A DNA stretch of 25,860 bases from a virus. The position numbers and the translations under genes were made by a program. The notes under the pieces were generated by a model. That model was given only the letters and a program-made list of their open reading frames with translations, searched no databases and was not told the DNA's origin. The stretch is taken from IMG/VR virus record IMGVR_UViG_3300042564_003941, positions 1 to 25,860 of that record; one strand, given 5' to 3'. This document shows positions 13,918-21,511 of this stretch, piece by piece. Every line of letters begins with the position of its first letter. The stretch's first letter is position 1.

Positions 13918-14768
13918 CTATGTGCGTGTAATAGATGCTCGATGTGTGTTTGTAATCTAAGAATTGGCGTTCCTTGACCAATTTCTTCCACGGTCCACTC
14001 ACTATGACAGAGTTTTAAAAACCAGTCATCTCGATCGGGCAGTTGAGGATTTTCTAAATTTTTCCATTTTTCACTGACTGGATGTGCCAAACTTGAACTA
14101 TCACAGATTACAGGAACTCCTTTTATAGCTGCCTGCACAGCCGGTCCACTGTTATGATTTATCACACAATGATAATTGTAATTGATATCAAAGTCATCGT
14201 AGCTGTTTTGTATTTTTCTTGGCACTTCAATCACAGCGTCTACGAATTTCTCAAGAATCTGCGATCTTGGGTGGGGTCTAACCACGATTTTTCTATCACT
14301 GTGTTTCTTTATTTCGAGAATGGTTTGTTTGACCCACTGTTCCATTGATGGTTGATCACACCATTGCAAACTAGCACTGTGTTGACAGGCAATTAGAATT
14401 TCTTGCCTTCGATGATGATTTACAGGTTGGAGTGAAACACCTAAAATTTGTGGTCTTGTTAGATCTAAATCTTGTTGATTGCCAAATATACCAAAATTGT
14501 TGATATGATTTAGGCCTACTCGCCAGGTCACTCCTCTTTTTAAATTTCCTACCTCAATAATTATAATAGGTCGGTGATTTTTTGTAAAATTTTCATAGAT
14601 GGACTTATTTGGCCGCATTCTCCCCTGCCATAACACGGACCAAATCACACCTACATCTTCATCCTTGTTCACTACTGAATGTCCTAGCTTTTTTAAGCCT
14701 GCAGAAAAGGCTGCAAACACAGGAGTGCTGTTTAATGCTCCATTTTCTTGATAAATTCTAAAACGCAT
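13914..14768 (-). CDS. GT-B-like putative glycosyltransferase, array member A, 284 aa
   Basis: The C-terminal half carries the family pattern KIVVRPHPRSQ, then NHNSGPAVQAAIKGVPVI (the donor-binding E/A-x-x-x-x-G-x-P region of capsule-type GT-B enzymes such as KpsC/KpsS or CDP-glycerol transferases), and the array's C-terminal box WFLKLCHSEWTVEEIGQG. The N-terminal half (IYQENGALNSTPVFAAFSAGLKKLGHSVV) looks like a GT-B acceptor lobe. It is the most distant member of the five-gene array and is separated from the others by the plus-strand island 14798-16035. ATG 14768 is 29 nt from the divergent plus-strand gene. The substrate is unknown. Confidence 0.75.
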   Translation of the reverse strand: MRFRIYQENGALNSTPVFAAFSAGLKKLGHSVVNKDEDVGVIWSVLWQGRMRPNKSIYENFTKNHRPIIIIEVGNLKRGVTWRVGLNHINNFGIFGNQQDLDLTRPQILGVSLQPVNHHRRQEILIACQHSASLQWCDQPSMEQWVKQTILEIKKHSDRKIVVRPHPRSQILEKFVDAVIEVPRKIQNSYDDFDINYNYHCVINHNSGPAVQAAIKGVPVICDSSSLAHPVSEKWKNLENPQLPDRDDWFLKLCHSEWTVEEIGQGTPILRLQTHIEHLLHAHS

Positions 14769-14777
14769 TTTGTTTGA

Positions 14778-14785
14778 AATAAATA
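14778..14785 (+). promoter_or_regulatory. Late-promoter-like motif AATAAATA before the 14798-16035 island
   Basis: This is one mismatch from TATAAATA. Initiation near 14791 gives only about 7 nt before ATG 14798 (or 16 nt before ATG 14807). It lies in the 29-bp gap between divergent genes and is the only promoter-like element seen for the two plus-strand genes. Confidence 0.4.
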
Positions 14786-14797
14786 TATGAGTATTTA

Positions 14798-15205
14798 ATG
14801 AAACCTATGAACAAATTTATTAAAAGAATTAGTAAATCAAAAAAAAATATTAGAAATATTCTAGTAGTAGGTACCGGTTGGGAGAAATTACCGAATCTTT
14901 GCGATGTTTTCCCTAGCGTGTTTATAATTTCTACCGGCCCGCAGGACTTTCGAAGAAAAAATCTCATATATAAAGAAAGTTTTGATCAAATAGAAACACT
15001 ACCAGACATAGACGCCATTATAATGGATAGAGACCAAGATATACATGTGTCTAAATTGCTTCCTTTGCTTAATAAATATCAATCGGTTATACTAGTTCAG
15101 GGTGTTGAGTTGTTTGCCAAAACAGAATACAAGTTTTTGAAAACATACGGATATGCTGTGGTAGAAATGTTTGGAGATTCACACCTATGGAAAAAAATAA
15201 ATTGA
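14798..15205 (+). CDS. Rossmann-like hypothetical protein, 135 aa
   Basis: The start is ATG 14798 or 14807 (MKPMNKF); neither has a clear Shine-Dalgarno sequence. After a basic N-terminus, IRNILVVGTGWEKLPNLCDVF resembles strand 1 and the glycine-rich turn of a Rossmann fold. VFIISTGPQDF, DIDAIIMDRDQDIHVSKLL and SVILVQGVEL follow as alternating strands and helices. A truncated methyltransferase-like or nucleotide-binding domain is possible, but no catalytic motif can be named. It overlaps the following glycosyltransferase gene by 19 nt, so the pair is likely to be co-translated. Confidence 0.7.
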   Translation: MKPMNKFIKRISKSKKNIRNILVVGTGWEKLPNLCDVFPSVFIISTGPQDFRRKNLIYKESFDQIETLPDIDAIIMDRDQDIHVSKLLPLLNKYQSVILVQGVELFAKTEYKFLKTYGYAVVEMFGDSHLWKKIN

Positions 15206-16035
15206 AAATTGCAGTCGTGACCACCTTTCACGGAGAAGGTCTAGAAAAATATGCACAGAAGATGATTGATACTTTTTGTGTAAATTGGCCCCAAGAAGTA
15301 ATTTTACACATTTATCCAGAAGCGTGTAATCCTGCTATACGTGACCACAATCATGTTACACTGAAACGCCTAGAAGAAATTCCAGAGCTAATGGCATTCA
15401 AAAATCAATGGAAAGATGTTCCTAAAGCTAACGGTGATGTTAGTGCTGACCCAATCCGAAGCAAAAGAAAAGATTCAGGCAAAGGATTTAAATGGCATGC
15501 TGTTAGATTTGCACATAAAGTTTATTCAATATTTGATTGTGCCAAAGAAACAGATGCAGATATATTGATATGGATGGATGCTGATACTATTTGTCACAGT
15601 CCTATTACTATGCAGGACTTGTACAGAATGATTCCTGCAGACTCAGAACTTTGTTATCTTGGAAGAAAAGGCAAATATTCAGAGTGTGGCTTATACTCTA
15701 TGAATTTACGATCTGCAAATGTACAGGCATTCTTAAAAGAATTTCAAAGATTTTATGATCAGGCAGAACAAGGAATTTTTCAGTTAGCCGAATGGCATGA
15801 CAGTTTTGTGTTTGATGCTGTACGTATGAAATTTCCGCAGATGAGGCAACTAGATTGGGCTGCTCATCTACATGACATTCGTCCTAGATTAGGAAGTTCT
15901 CAAGGTGAAGGGCATCCATTGATCAACAGCGAATGGGGTGCTTGGTTAGATCATCTCAAAGGCGGTAGGAAAAATCTTGGTAGAAGTAAACGTGAAGATC
16001 TTAAAGTTCATCGAACTGAAGCATACTGGCGTTAG
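15187..16035 (+). CDS. GT-A glycosyltransferase, 282 aa
   Basis: LKIAVVTTFHGEGLEKYAQ at the N-terminus and DILIWMDADTICHSPI (D131-A-D133, the metal-binding DxD) identify a GT-A enzyme. LCYLGRKGKYSECGLYSMN and WHDSFVFDAV are typical of the acceptor side in this group. DIRPRLGSSQGEGHPLINSEWGAW and a basic C-terminus (GGRKNLGRSKRED) complete it. From memory, similar proteins with VTTFH.AGLEKY starts occur in marine phages. The start overlaps the preceding gene, and the stop overlaps that of the convergent array member B by 4 nt. It probably adds a sugar in the same glycan pathway as the minus-strand module. Confidence 0.87.
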   Translation: MEKNKLKIAVVTTFHGEGLEKYAQKMIDTFCVNWPQEVILHIYPEACNPAIRDHNHVTLKRLEEIPELMAFKNQWKDVPKANGDVSADPIRSKRKDSGKGFKWHAVRFAHKVYSIFDCAKETDADILIWMDADTICHSPITMQDLYRMIPADSELCYLGRKGKYSECGLYSMNLRSANVQAFLKEFQRFYDQAEQGIFQLAEWHDSFVFDAVRMKFPQMRQLDWAAHLHDIRPRLGSSQGEGHPLINSEWGAWLDHLKGGRKNLGRSKREDLKVHRTEAYWR

Positions 16036-16955
16036 ATATATTGTTTAAAAAATTTCCAAGCGGCTCCGGATCTTAGTTCATCAAAATTCCAATGACACAT
16101 ACTAATTTTTTCAATCCATGCCTGCCGTTCTAACATAACTGGATTTTCTATAGCACTAAGGTTAGTATTGGCCACAGCTACCGTTTGACTATGTTGTGGC
16201 ATTGGATCAGTTAAAAAAATTGGAATTCCTTCAATAACACTGGCTACACTAGGACTACTATTGTAAACCACTGTGGCCCAGGCGTTAACTAAATCTTCTT
16301 TAAGATTAGCGTTCACGCTCAGTGATACTGATTTGTGATTTATTTTTAAATAGCTTCCAATTTTTTTATCTCCGGGATGAGCCCTAACAATTATAGGTCG
16401 TTGACTATATTTCCTTATTTCTAAAATAGTTGAGTTCATCCATTGTATAACATCTAGTCCTCTCATGCTCCATCCACCGTTTCTCTGTAAGCAGATTAGT
16501 ATATGATTGCCTTGTGTTCTCCAAGGCTTTAAACTAATATCTAAATCCTTGCTGATCTGTTGCCATCGAGCGGGATTGGTATCTCTATCAAAATAAAATC
16601 CGGTGGTTGGAAATACTCCGTCAAAACTATATCTTAAATAGTGCAGTGGGTTAGACTTGTCTGCGTATAAAAATAAATTGCTATCTACAATTAACGATCT
16701 TTTGTTTGTTGACTTTTGAAGATTCACTGCACTTTGTCTCAGTTGTAGATGCGGTGCAGATTTACCGTGTTCATGAACAAATCCCTGTATCAGTGCTACA
16801 TCACAAGGAATTGCATTCATTCCAGTATGTGCTATTGCAGTATCACCTGACGCAATAACTCCTTGACAAAAATAGTTTAATATCTGCGGCTTCTCCATAT
16901 TATGATTATTGGGTGGTATTCCAGCATAATATGCCACAGCAGTTATATTAGACAC
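16032..16955 (-). CDS. GT-B-like putative glycosyltransferase, array member B, 307 aa
   Basis: The frame is open to ATG 16991, which would overlap the upstream gene by 44 nt. GTG 16955 gives an 8-nt overlap and has AAGGA about 8 nt upstream, so it is preferred. Motifs are HILICLQRNGGW, RPIIVRAHPGDKK, VVYNSSPSVASVIEGIPIFL and the C-terminal box WIEKISMCHWNFDELRSGAAW. These match members A and C to E in order and spacing. The VRAHPG motif is close to the RPHP seen in capsule GT-B enzymes. The N-terminal lobe is diverged. Sugar donor and acceptor are unknown. Confidence 0.75.
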   Translation of the reverse strand: MSNITAVAYYAGIPPNNHNMEKPQILNYFCQGVIASGDTAIAHTGMNAIPCDVALIQGFVHEHGKSAPHLQLRQSAVNLQKSTNKRSLIVDSNLFLYADKSNPLHYLRYSFDGVFPTTGFYFDRDTNPARWQQISKDLDISLKPWRTQGNHILICLQRNGGWSMRGLDVIQWMNSTILEIRKYSQRPIIVRAHPGDKKIGSYLKINHKSVSLSVNANLKEDLVNAWATVVYNSSPSVASVIEGIPIFLTDPMPQHSQTVAVANTNLSAIENPVMLERQAWIEKISMCHWNFDELRSGAAWKFFKQYI

Positions 16956-18042
16956 TGTGATATTCCTTGATAATGCTAAGTGCAGTACCATCTATTAGTT
17001 CATCATATGTAAATTGACAATAGCTGAGCCATGCTAGCCAATCTCCTAGTGGTCCATAATATAAATCGTTGACCTGTGCAAGATTGTTTCTAGTTACAGA
17101 ATTACTCACGTGCTTGTTGAGAGTGATAGCAGGTATACCAGCCCAAATAGATTCCACAGCACTGTTTGAATTGATGCTGACTGTGCAATAGTAGCCTCCA
17201 TTCAACAATGTTTGATAAAGACTGGTGCGTGTTTTCTTATTGATTTTAGATCTAATTTCTATGGGTCGGTCCGTGTATTTTTTTAATTCAGCTATGACAG
17301 ATTCGGTCCAAGATTTTGCTTCTACGTGCATGATACCAGCAGCAAATTCCCCCGGCTCAACAATCAATATTTTTTTACCCTCTTTGCGCCAAGGTCTAGG
17401 AAACTCTGCAAAATTTTTCAATCTATCTGTAGGTGAAATAAATTGATTATTAAAGTGCAGGTGATTCCTTGTGAGTCTGTGCCATTTTTTATTGGGTTCA
17501 ATAAAATTCGTGTATCCGCTATCTATAAACCAAAACGGAAGACTGTTATCAATTTTATCTACAATAATATGTTCATTGCCTACGGTGTTTCTTAACAGGC
17601 AATCTTCTCTACTATCTATGAAATCTTTTCGCCTAATCATAGTTGATGTGGGATCTATTTGTTGCCCAACAGATTTGATAAAATATTGTCGATCACTATT
17701 CATATAGGCGTCGATGATATTTTTGTCACCTAATTTTTCTATTACATATTCTGCTTGTTTATGTACTTGACTAAAATAATTTTTTTTGTAATTTTCTAAA
17801 ACCGTGTTAACTTTACTACGCCATTCTGTAGCATCTGCAGAAACTCCCCTCAACAGTTTTTCTTTAAACTTATCACGAAATTTTTCAATGTCAAATTTAT
17901 GATGATTTTTTTTCTCAAGAATAAAATTTATAGCTTCTGCAGTTTTACGCTCATTTAACTCTATGTGTAAGCAATGATCTTTTAGATCTATAAGACTTAT
18001 AAGATAGTGCGCAAGTTCTTTGTCGTTTACTAATAATTTCAT
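16948..18042 (-). CDS. GT-B-like putative glycosyltransferase with an extra N-terminal region, array member C, 364 aa
   Basis: ATG 18042 is in an ATGA overlap with the stop of member D; the TTG at 18060 is less likely. Residues from about 170 contain FWFIDSGYTN, KKWHRLTRNHLHF, KKILIVEPGEFAAG, RPIEIRSK, CTVSINSNSAVESIWAGIPAITL and the box WLAWLSYCQFTYDELIDGTAL, in the same order as members D and E. The first 170 residues or so are a lysine-rich, helical region without a match in the other members. It may be an extra domain for protein contacts or a divergent acceptor lobe. This member lacks His in the HP motif. Confidence 0.75.
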   Translation of the reverse strand: MKLLVNDKELAHYLISLIDLKDHCLHIELNERKTAEAINFILEKKNHHKFDIEKFRDKFKEKLLRGVSADATEWRSKVNTVLENYKKNYFSQVHKQAEYVIEKLGDKNIIDAYMNSDRQYFIKSVGQQIDPTSTMIRRKDFIDSREDCLLRNTVGNEHIIVDKIDNSLPFWFIDSGYTNFIEPNKKWHRLTRNHLHFNNQFISPTDRLKNFAEFPRPWRKEGKKILIVEPGEFAAGIMHVEAKSWTESVIAELKKYTDRPIEIRSKINKKTRTSLYQTLLNGGYYCTVSINSNSAVESIWAGIPAITLNKHVSNSVTRNNLAQVNDLYYGPLGDWLAWLSYCQFTYDELIDGTALSIIKEYHSV

Positions 18043-18809
18043 TGATTTAATATTTTCCAAGCTGTGCCGTTGGCAATTTCTTCATGAGTAAATTGGCCGT
18101 AGGACAATGTCTTACACATCTTAGTTATGTCTTCTAAGAGTGGTCTATGGGGATTTTTAAGGGTGGACAAATCAGTAGATGCCAATGTGCTAGCCGCGCA
18201 CGGAACTGAAACAAATGCAGGTATACCGTATAATACTGATTCTAAACTTGCAATGCTATTAAAAGAGACTGTGGCGTATACTCCTGTTTCAAAAGCAGAA
18301 TAGATAGAGTATCCGTGACCTCTTTCACTTCGTGTTCCTTTCACTCTAATTTCAATTGGCAAATTAGAATAAGTTTTAATTTGTTCGGTAGTTTCTTCCA
18401 CCCAAGTGTCGCAATCAATGTCATAGTATCTACAGGCTTTTGGATTAGGCAGAACTAGCAAAATTTTCTTGCTATGATTTTTCCATCCTTGCCATACTAG
18501 TCTGGGATCTTGTTTTTGTAATTGTTCCCATCTATTAGAATCTACATTTCTGGGTAATGTATGTTGCAGGTCGTTTTTAACTACTCTATGCCAGATTTTT
18601 TTTCCAGAAGTATTTCCCGGACTAGGAAAATTCCCCAAATAACCAGTATCTATATAATAGAAATCTCTTTGCGTTTTTTGGCATTCAACTATTTCGCTCT
18701 TGCTAGTTACTCCACGAACCACCATGGGTTTGGAAGATTCTTGCATTTTTGTTGTGCAATAATTATTTGAACCCTGTACTAACGATTCTTCTAAAGATAG
18801 TTCTTTCAT
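18039..18809 (-). CDS. GT-B-like putative glycosyltransferase, array member D, 256 aa
   Basis: FYYIDTGYLGNF, KIWHRVVKNDLQH, KILLVLPNPKACRYYDID, LPIEIRVKG, TVSFNSIASLESVLYGIPAFV and the C-terminal box LSYGQFTHEEIANGTAW are nearly parallel to member E, so the two are recent tandem paralogues. The donor-lobe signature (N-S-x-A-S-x-E-S-x-x-x-G-I-P) resembles that of capsule polysaccharide GT-B enzymes. At 256 aa the protein is short for a two-lobe GT-B enzyme (usually over 350), so the acceptor lobe is reduced. ATGA overlaps couple it to E and C. Confidence 0.78.
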   Translation of the reverse strand: MKELSLEESLVQGSNNYCTTKMQESSKPMVVRGVTSKSEIVECQKTQRDFYYIDTGYLGNFPSPGNTSGKKIWHRVVKNDLQHTLPRNVDSNRWEQLQKQDPRLVWQGWKNHSKKILLVLPNPKACRYYDIDCDTWVEETTEQIKTYSNLPIEIRVKGTRSERGHGYSIYSAFETGVYATVSFNSIASLESVLYGIPAFVSVPCAASTLASTDLSTLKNPHRPLLEDITKMCKTLSYGQFTHEEIANGTAWKILNQ

Positions 18810-19597
18810 TGTGTTAATAGTTCCATCGCCTTGCCGCTTTTTAATTCTGAATTGTGAAACTGTCCATAGGCTAGATGACAGCCCCAGGCATACAATTTAT
18901 CTTGATCAGGATAGTAAGGAGTTTGAATCTTACTAATATCTTGAAGACTTACCGGACTTGCTGCGTTTGTAGGAGCAAGAGTAAATGCTGGAATACCATG
19001 AAATATACTTTCTATTGCGGCAACACTATTGTACGTCACTAGAGCAAATACATCATTATCAAGCGCCTGCTGTAGTGTGTCTGTGACAATTCTATCTATT
19101 CTTTTAGGTGCTCGTTCTCTAACTACTATTGGTCTATCGGTATATTCTTTGATTTTTGCAACAGTTTCATTAACCCATTGATCCTTAGTAACTCCATAGA
19201 ATTTGCAAGGTTTTTCATCTGGTGCTGCAACTAATATTTTTCTTCCATCTTTTTTCCAGGGGAGAAAAGTTTTATTAAATTTTTTAAAACGATCGTCGGG
19301 CCTCGAAATAATCTCACTATGTTGCAGATCATTTTTTACTATGCGATGCCACAGTTTCCATCCGTTGGGATTGGATGCAGTTCTTTCATTGCCAAAATAC
19401 CCTGTGTCCATATAATAAAATGTACGCCCGTCTTTCCAGCAACGTTTCATTATTTTATGTTTAAGGATTCCTCTTAGGATAATTGGATCTTGAGAATCTG
19501 CGTAAACAAAATCTTCTGTTGATATTGGTGCAGTCTTGCATCCCAGGGCAAACAAATTAATGTACTCGTCCTCTCCGTCTTTACTTAGAAAAATCAT
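18806..19597 (-). CDS. GT-B-like putative glycosyltransferase, array member E, 263 aa
   Basis: The motifs FYYMDTGYFGNER, KLWHRIVKNDLQH, KILVAAPDEKPCKFYGV, RPIVVRERAPKR, LVTYNSVAAIESIFHGIPAFTL and the box LAYGQFHNSELKSGKAM follow in the same order as in member D. The E-S-x-x-x-G-I-P segment and the upstream N-S are probably nucleotide-sugar-binding, by analogy with capsule GT-B enzymes. It starts in an ATGA overlap with the GT-A gene upstream. As with the other members, activity is inferred and a non-enzymatic role is not excluded. Confidence 0.78.
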   Translation of the reverse strand: MIFLSKDGEDEYINLFALGCKTAPISTEDFVYADSQDPIILRGILKHKIMKRCWKDGRTFYYMDTGYFGNERTASNPNGWKLWHRIVKNDLQHSEIISRPDDRFKKFNKTFLPWKKDGRKILVAAPDEKPCKFYGVTKDQWVNETVAKIKEYTDRPIVVRERAPKRIDRIVTDTLQQALDNDVFALVTYNSVAAIESIFHGIPAFTLAPTNAASPVSLQDISKIQTPYYPDQDKLYAWGCHLAYGQFHNSELKSGKAMELLTQ

Positions 19598-20271
19598 AGA
19601 TTGCGCTGTAGACAGTAATCGGTATAAATGCGTTCACGGTGCCATTCATCTCCCATTGGAGTAGTAGCAAAGTCGTGGAAGCTAGGTGTTCCTAGTGTAT
19701 AGTGCAATAATTTTGCATCTTGGTTTGCACCAAATTCATCGGGTAGCCAGTTCCATACCTTAGGCAATTCCCCAACTAACTCATCAGCGAGCCAAGTAAA
19801 TCTATGAAGTTGGGCGCCTGTAGCAGTTTCAATAAATTCAGGTGTTACTACTTTATTTGCGGCATGACCACAATTCCAAAGAATAACACTTGACCAATTC
19901 TTTCGAGGATAGTTTTCGTTTTTAGCGCCAAGGTACTTTTCTGTCATCTTGGTTTTGTAATCGTGTTTAACTACCATTACTGCTTTACTGTCGTCTCTAA
20001 GAGCCCATAATTTTTCAATATCATCTCGAACTAACATATCGCCATCCATAAAGATTGCCCATCCCTTGTATTCCATTAGATGTGGAACAAGGAAACGACT
20101 GTAGATAAACTGATTACTACCGTCGGTATGCGTTTCTTGATAATCTTGCATGTTTTTTAATGCAAGTGGTGTAATCGAAATTGGTTTACTAGAATGCCTA
20201 ATTATACTGTTAGCGCATACATGATATGCGATAGCTTCTCGATGATCGTAACCGATAAAAATATTAATCAT
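19594..20271 (-). CDS. GT-A glycosyltransferase (GT8-like), 225 aa
   Basis: The frame is open to 20298, but ATG 20271 (MINIFIGYDHREAIAYHV) makes an ATGA overlap with the upstream fusion gene and is the start. IFIGYDHREAIAYHVCANSI, FIYSRFLVPHLM, WAIFMDGDMLVRDD (D76-G-D78 metal site), SSVILWNCGH and LLHYTLGTP near the C-terminus match glycosyltransferases of the GT8-like group seen in phages and in LPS gene clusters. It stands between the cytidylyltransferase fusion and the GT-B-like array, and is translationally coupled to both. Confidence 0.9.
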   Translation of the reverse strand: MINIFIGYDHREAIAYHVCANSIIRHSSKPISITPLALKNMQDYQETHTDGSNQFIYSRFLVPHLMEYKGWAIFMDGDMLVRDDIEKLWALRDDSKAVMVVKHDYKTKMTEKYLGAKNENYPRKNWSSVILWNCGHAANKVVTPEFIETATGAQLHRFTWLADELVGELPKVWNWLPDEFGANQDAKLLHYTLGTPSFHDFATTPMGDEWHRERIYTDYCLQRNL

Positions 20272-21023
20272 TTTCTTTCTATGTCCTCTTCTACACAATT
20301 TTCACCATATTGAATTTCAATAACTCGCAAGGGTTGATCTGTCTCATTGCATAACTTATGCCATTGAGTTGTATTAATATGTATGTGTTGATGTTGTGTA
20401 TATTCGCCTAACAGATCCATGTCTGAGCTGCGATCTATAGTATAGACTGTGGCGGTGCCTTCGGCCACAAACCAATGTTCTGCACGGTCTTGATGACGTT
20501 GCATACTGAGGCAGGTCTTGGGATTGACCGTGAGTTCTTTGAGTTTGACATGATTGTTAACTTCATGCAACACTCGATAGTATCCCCAAGACCGGCCTGT
20601 CTTGGGTGCTCGCCATTCATTAAGTATCCAAGAACTACTATTGGCTTTGTTCTCTCCGCCGACTCCGAACACAAACTCTACATCTTCAAAGACCATTTCA
20701 GGAATGTTATCTTTGGTTCTGTCACCGCCGTTAGCAAATACTATTTTATCTCTAGGAAAAAGTTCCTGTACTTGTCTAATAGCATCTATAGCACTATCAT
20801 CATTGTCGGTAAACTCTATTACTTTGTGTACTTGATGTAAGTTTTCAATAATAGCTTTGCGTTCAGCGGCAGGCATAAATGCTCTGCCTTTTTTACGTGT
20901 GAGCCAAGCATCGCTGTTAATGCCTACAATCAAAAGATTGCCTAATTGTTTTGCGGCTTTAAAATATTCAATATGACCACTGTGTAAGGGGTCAAATCCA
21001 CCTGTAACTAATATTATTTTCAT
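20268..21023 (-). CDS. Fusion of a cytidylyltransferase-like domain and a type II phosphomannose-isomerase cupin, 251 aa
   Basis: Residues 1-125 form a nucleotidyltransferase of the RfaE/TagD type: VTGGFDPLHSGHIEYF holds the HxGH site (H14-S-G-H17), followed by GINSDAW and ANGGDR. Residues 140-250 are the cupin of ManC/type II isomerases: RSWGYYRVLHE, VNPKTCLSMQRHQDRAEHW (metal-binding His/Gln/His), VAEGTATVY, and a C-terminal IEIQYGENCVEEDIER. In ManC the cupin follows a guanylyltransferase of another fold, so this pairing is unusual. It may activate a sugar or polyol phosphate and isomerise it. ATG 21023 follows directly after a 16-nt palindrome; a GATAAATA motif inside it could act as a late promoter. 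Confidence 0.9.
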   Translation of the reverse strand: MKIILVTGGFDPLHSGHIEYFKAAKQLGNLLIVGINSDAWLTRKKGRAFMPAAERKAIIENLHQVHKVIEFTDNDDSAIDAIRQVQELFPRDKIVFANGGDRTKDNIPEMVFEDVEFVFGVGGENKANSSSWILNEWRAPKTGRSWGYYRVLHEVNNHVKLKELTVNPKTCLSMQRHQDRAEHWFVAEGTATVYTIDRSSDMDLLGEYTQHQHIHINTTQWHKLCNETDQPLRVIEIQYGENCVEEDIERK

Positions 21024-21039
21024 GCAGATATTTATCTGC
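21024..21039. repeat. Perfect palindrome abutting the start codon of the cytidylyltransferase fusion
   Basis: GCAGATATTTATCTGC is a perfect palindrome, with arms of 7 nt around TT (self-complementary over all 16 nt). It touches ATG 21023. On the minus strand it contains GATAAATA, one mismatch from the late motif, whose predicted start point is the A of the ATG. A TATAAT lies a little upstream (about 21042-21047). It may be an operator, an mRNA hairpin or chance. Confidence 0.5.
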
Positions 21040-21055
21040 GTATATTATACAGTAT

Positions 21056-21511
21056 TTAAAGACTGGCGTCTTCTAGGCCAGCTGTACGTAGTTTTACAAT
21101 ATTGCTTAACTGCCATTGTTTTATGTCTAGAGCCTTGATAATGCCCAACCATTTGTTGCGTAGCAAGGCAAAATCATTGATAATCTTTTCGAAATCAACA
21201 ACATCAGCTTCGCCTTCGACAAACTTTTCACAGTCTCTAGAGCTTAACTGACGTTGATAGGTTTCAAGATACTTGCGAAAGTGTTGACTGCGGAGTCTAC
21301 GAAGTTCGATATTGAGATATTCTAAAATACCTTCAATTTCTTGAAGTTGGTTAAATCGATTTTCTACAATGCCAGGCATCTGTGCAGAGGCTTTTTCAAT
21401 GTTTCCTGCTACACGGACATCTTGTTTTGCATGAATTAATTCAGCTTCATAATAGGCCACAGCATCTGGGATATTTGAGATATCTTTAGAAACACGATCG
21501 TACCAATTCAT
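21056..21511 (-). CDS. Conserved helical protein of the uvsX operon, 151 aa
   Basis: The ATG follows the upstream TAA directly. The product is almost wholly helical, with NRFNQLQEIEGILEYL, ELRRLRSQHFRKYLETYQRQLSSRD, a central DVVDFEKIINDFALLRNKWLGIIKAL and a C-terminal WQLSNIVKLRTAGLED. Size, charge and place next to uvsX recall the recombination mediator UvsY (137 aa in T4), but the similarity I can see is weak and I do not assign the name. From memory, proteins of this pattern are common in marine T4-like phages. A role in recombination or ssDNA handling is an inference from context. Confidence 0.8.
   Translation of the reverse strand: MNWYDRVSKDISNIPDAVAYYEAELIHAKQDVRVAGNIEKASAQMPGIVENRFNQLQEIEGILEYLNIELRRLRSQHFRKYLETYQRQLSSRDCEKFVEGEADVVDFEKIINDFALLRNKWLGIIKALDIKQWQLSNIVKLRTAGLEDASL

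Noticed and set aside
14758-14967. Minus-strand frame with a hydrophobic, membrane-like C-terminus
   Set aside because: It is the antisense of the start of the plus-strand gene at 14798; the hydrophobic residues come from the complement of Lys/Asn-rich codons, and it overlaps the start of array member A.
20435-20840. Several overlapping frames on both strands within the cytidylyltransferase-cupin gene
   Set aside because: The fusion gene shows strong motifs over its whole length; the other frames lack any and are shadows.
21056-21511. Naming the 151-aa gene uvsY
   Set aside because: Size and position next to uvsX fit, but I cannot see enough sequence agreement with T4 UvsY; left unnamed.
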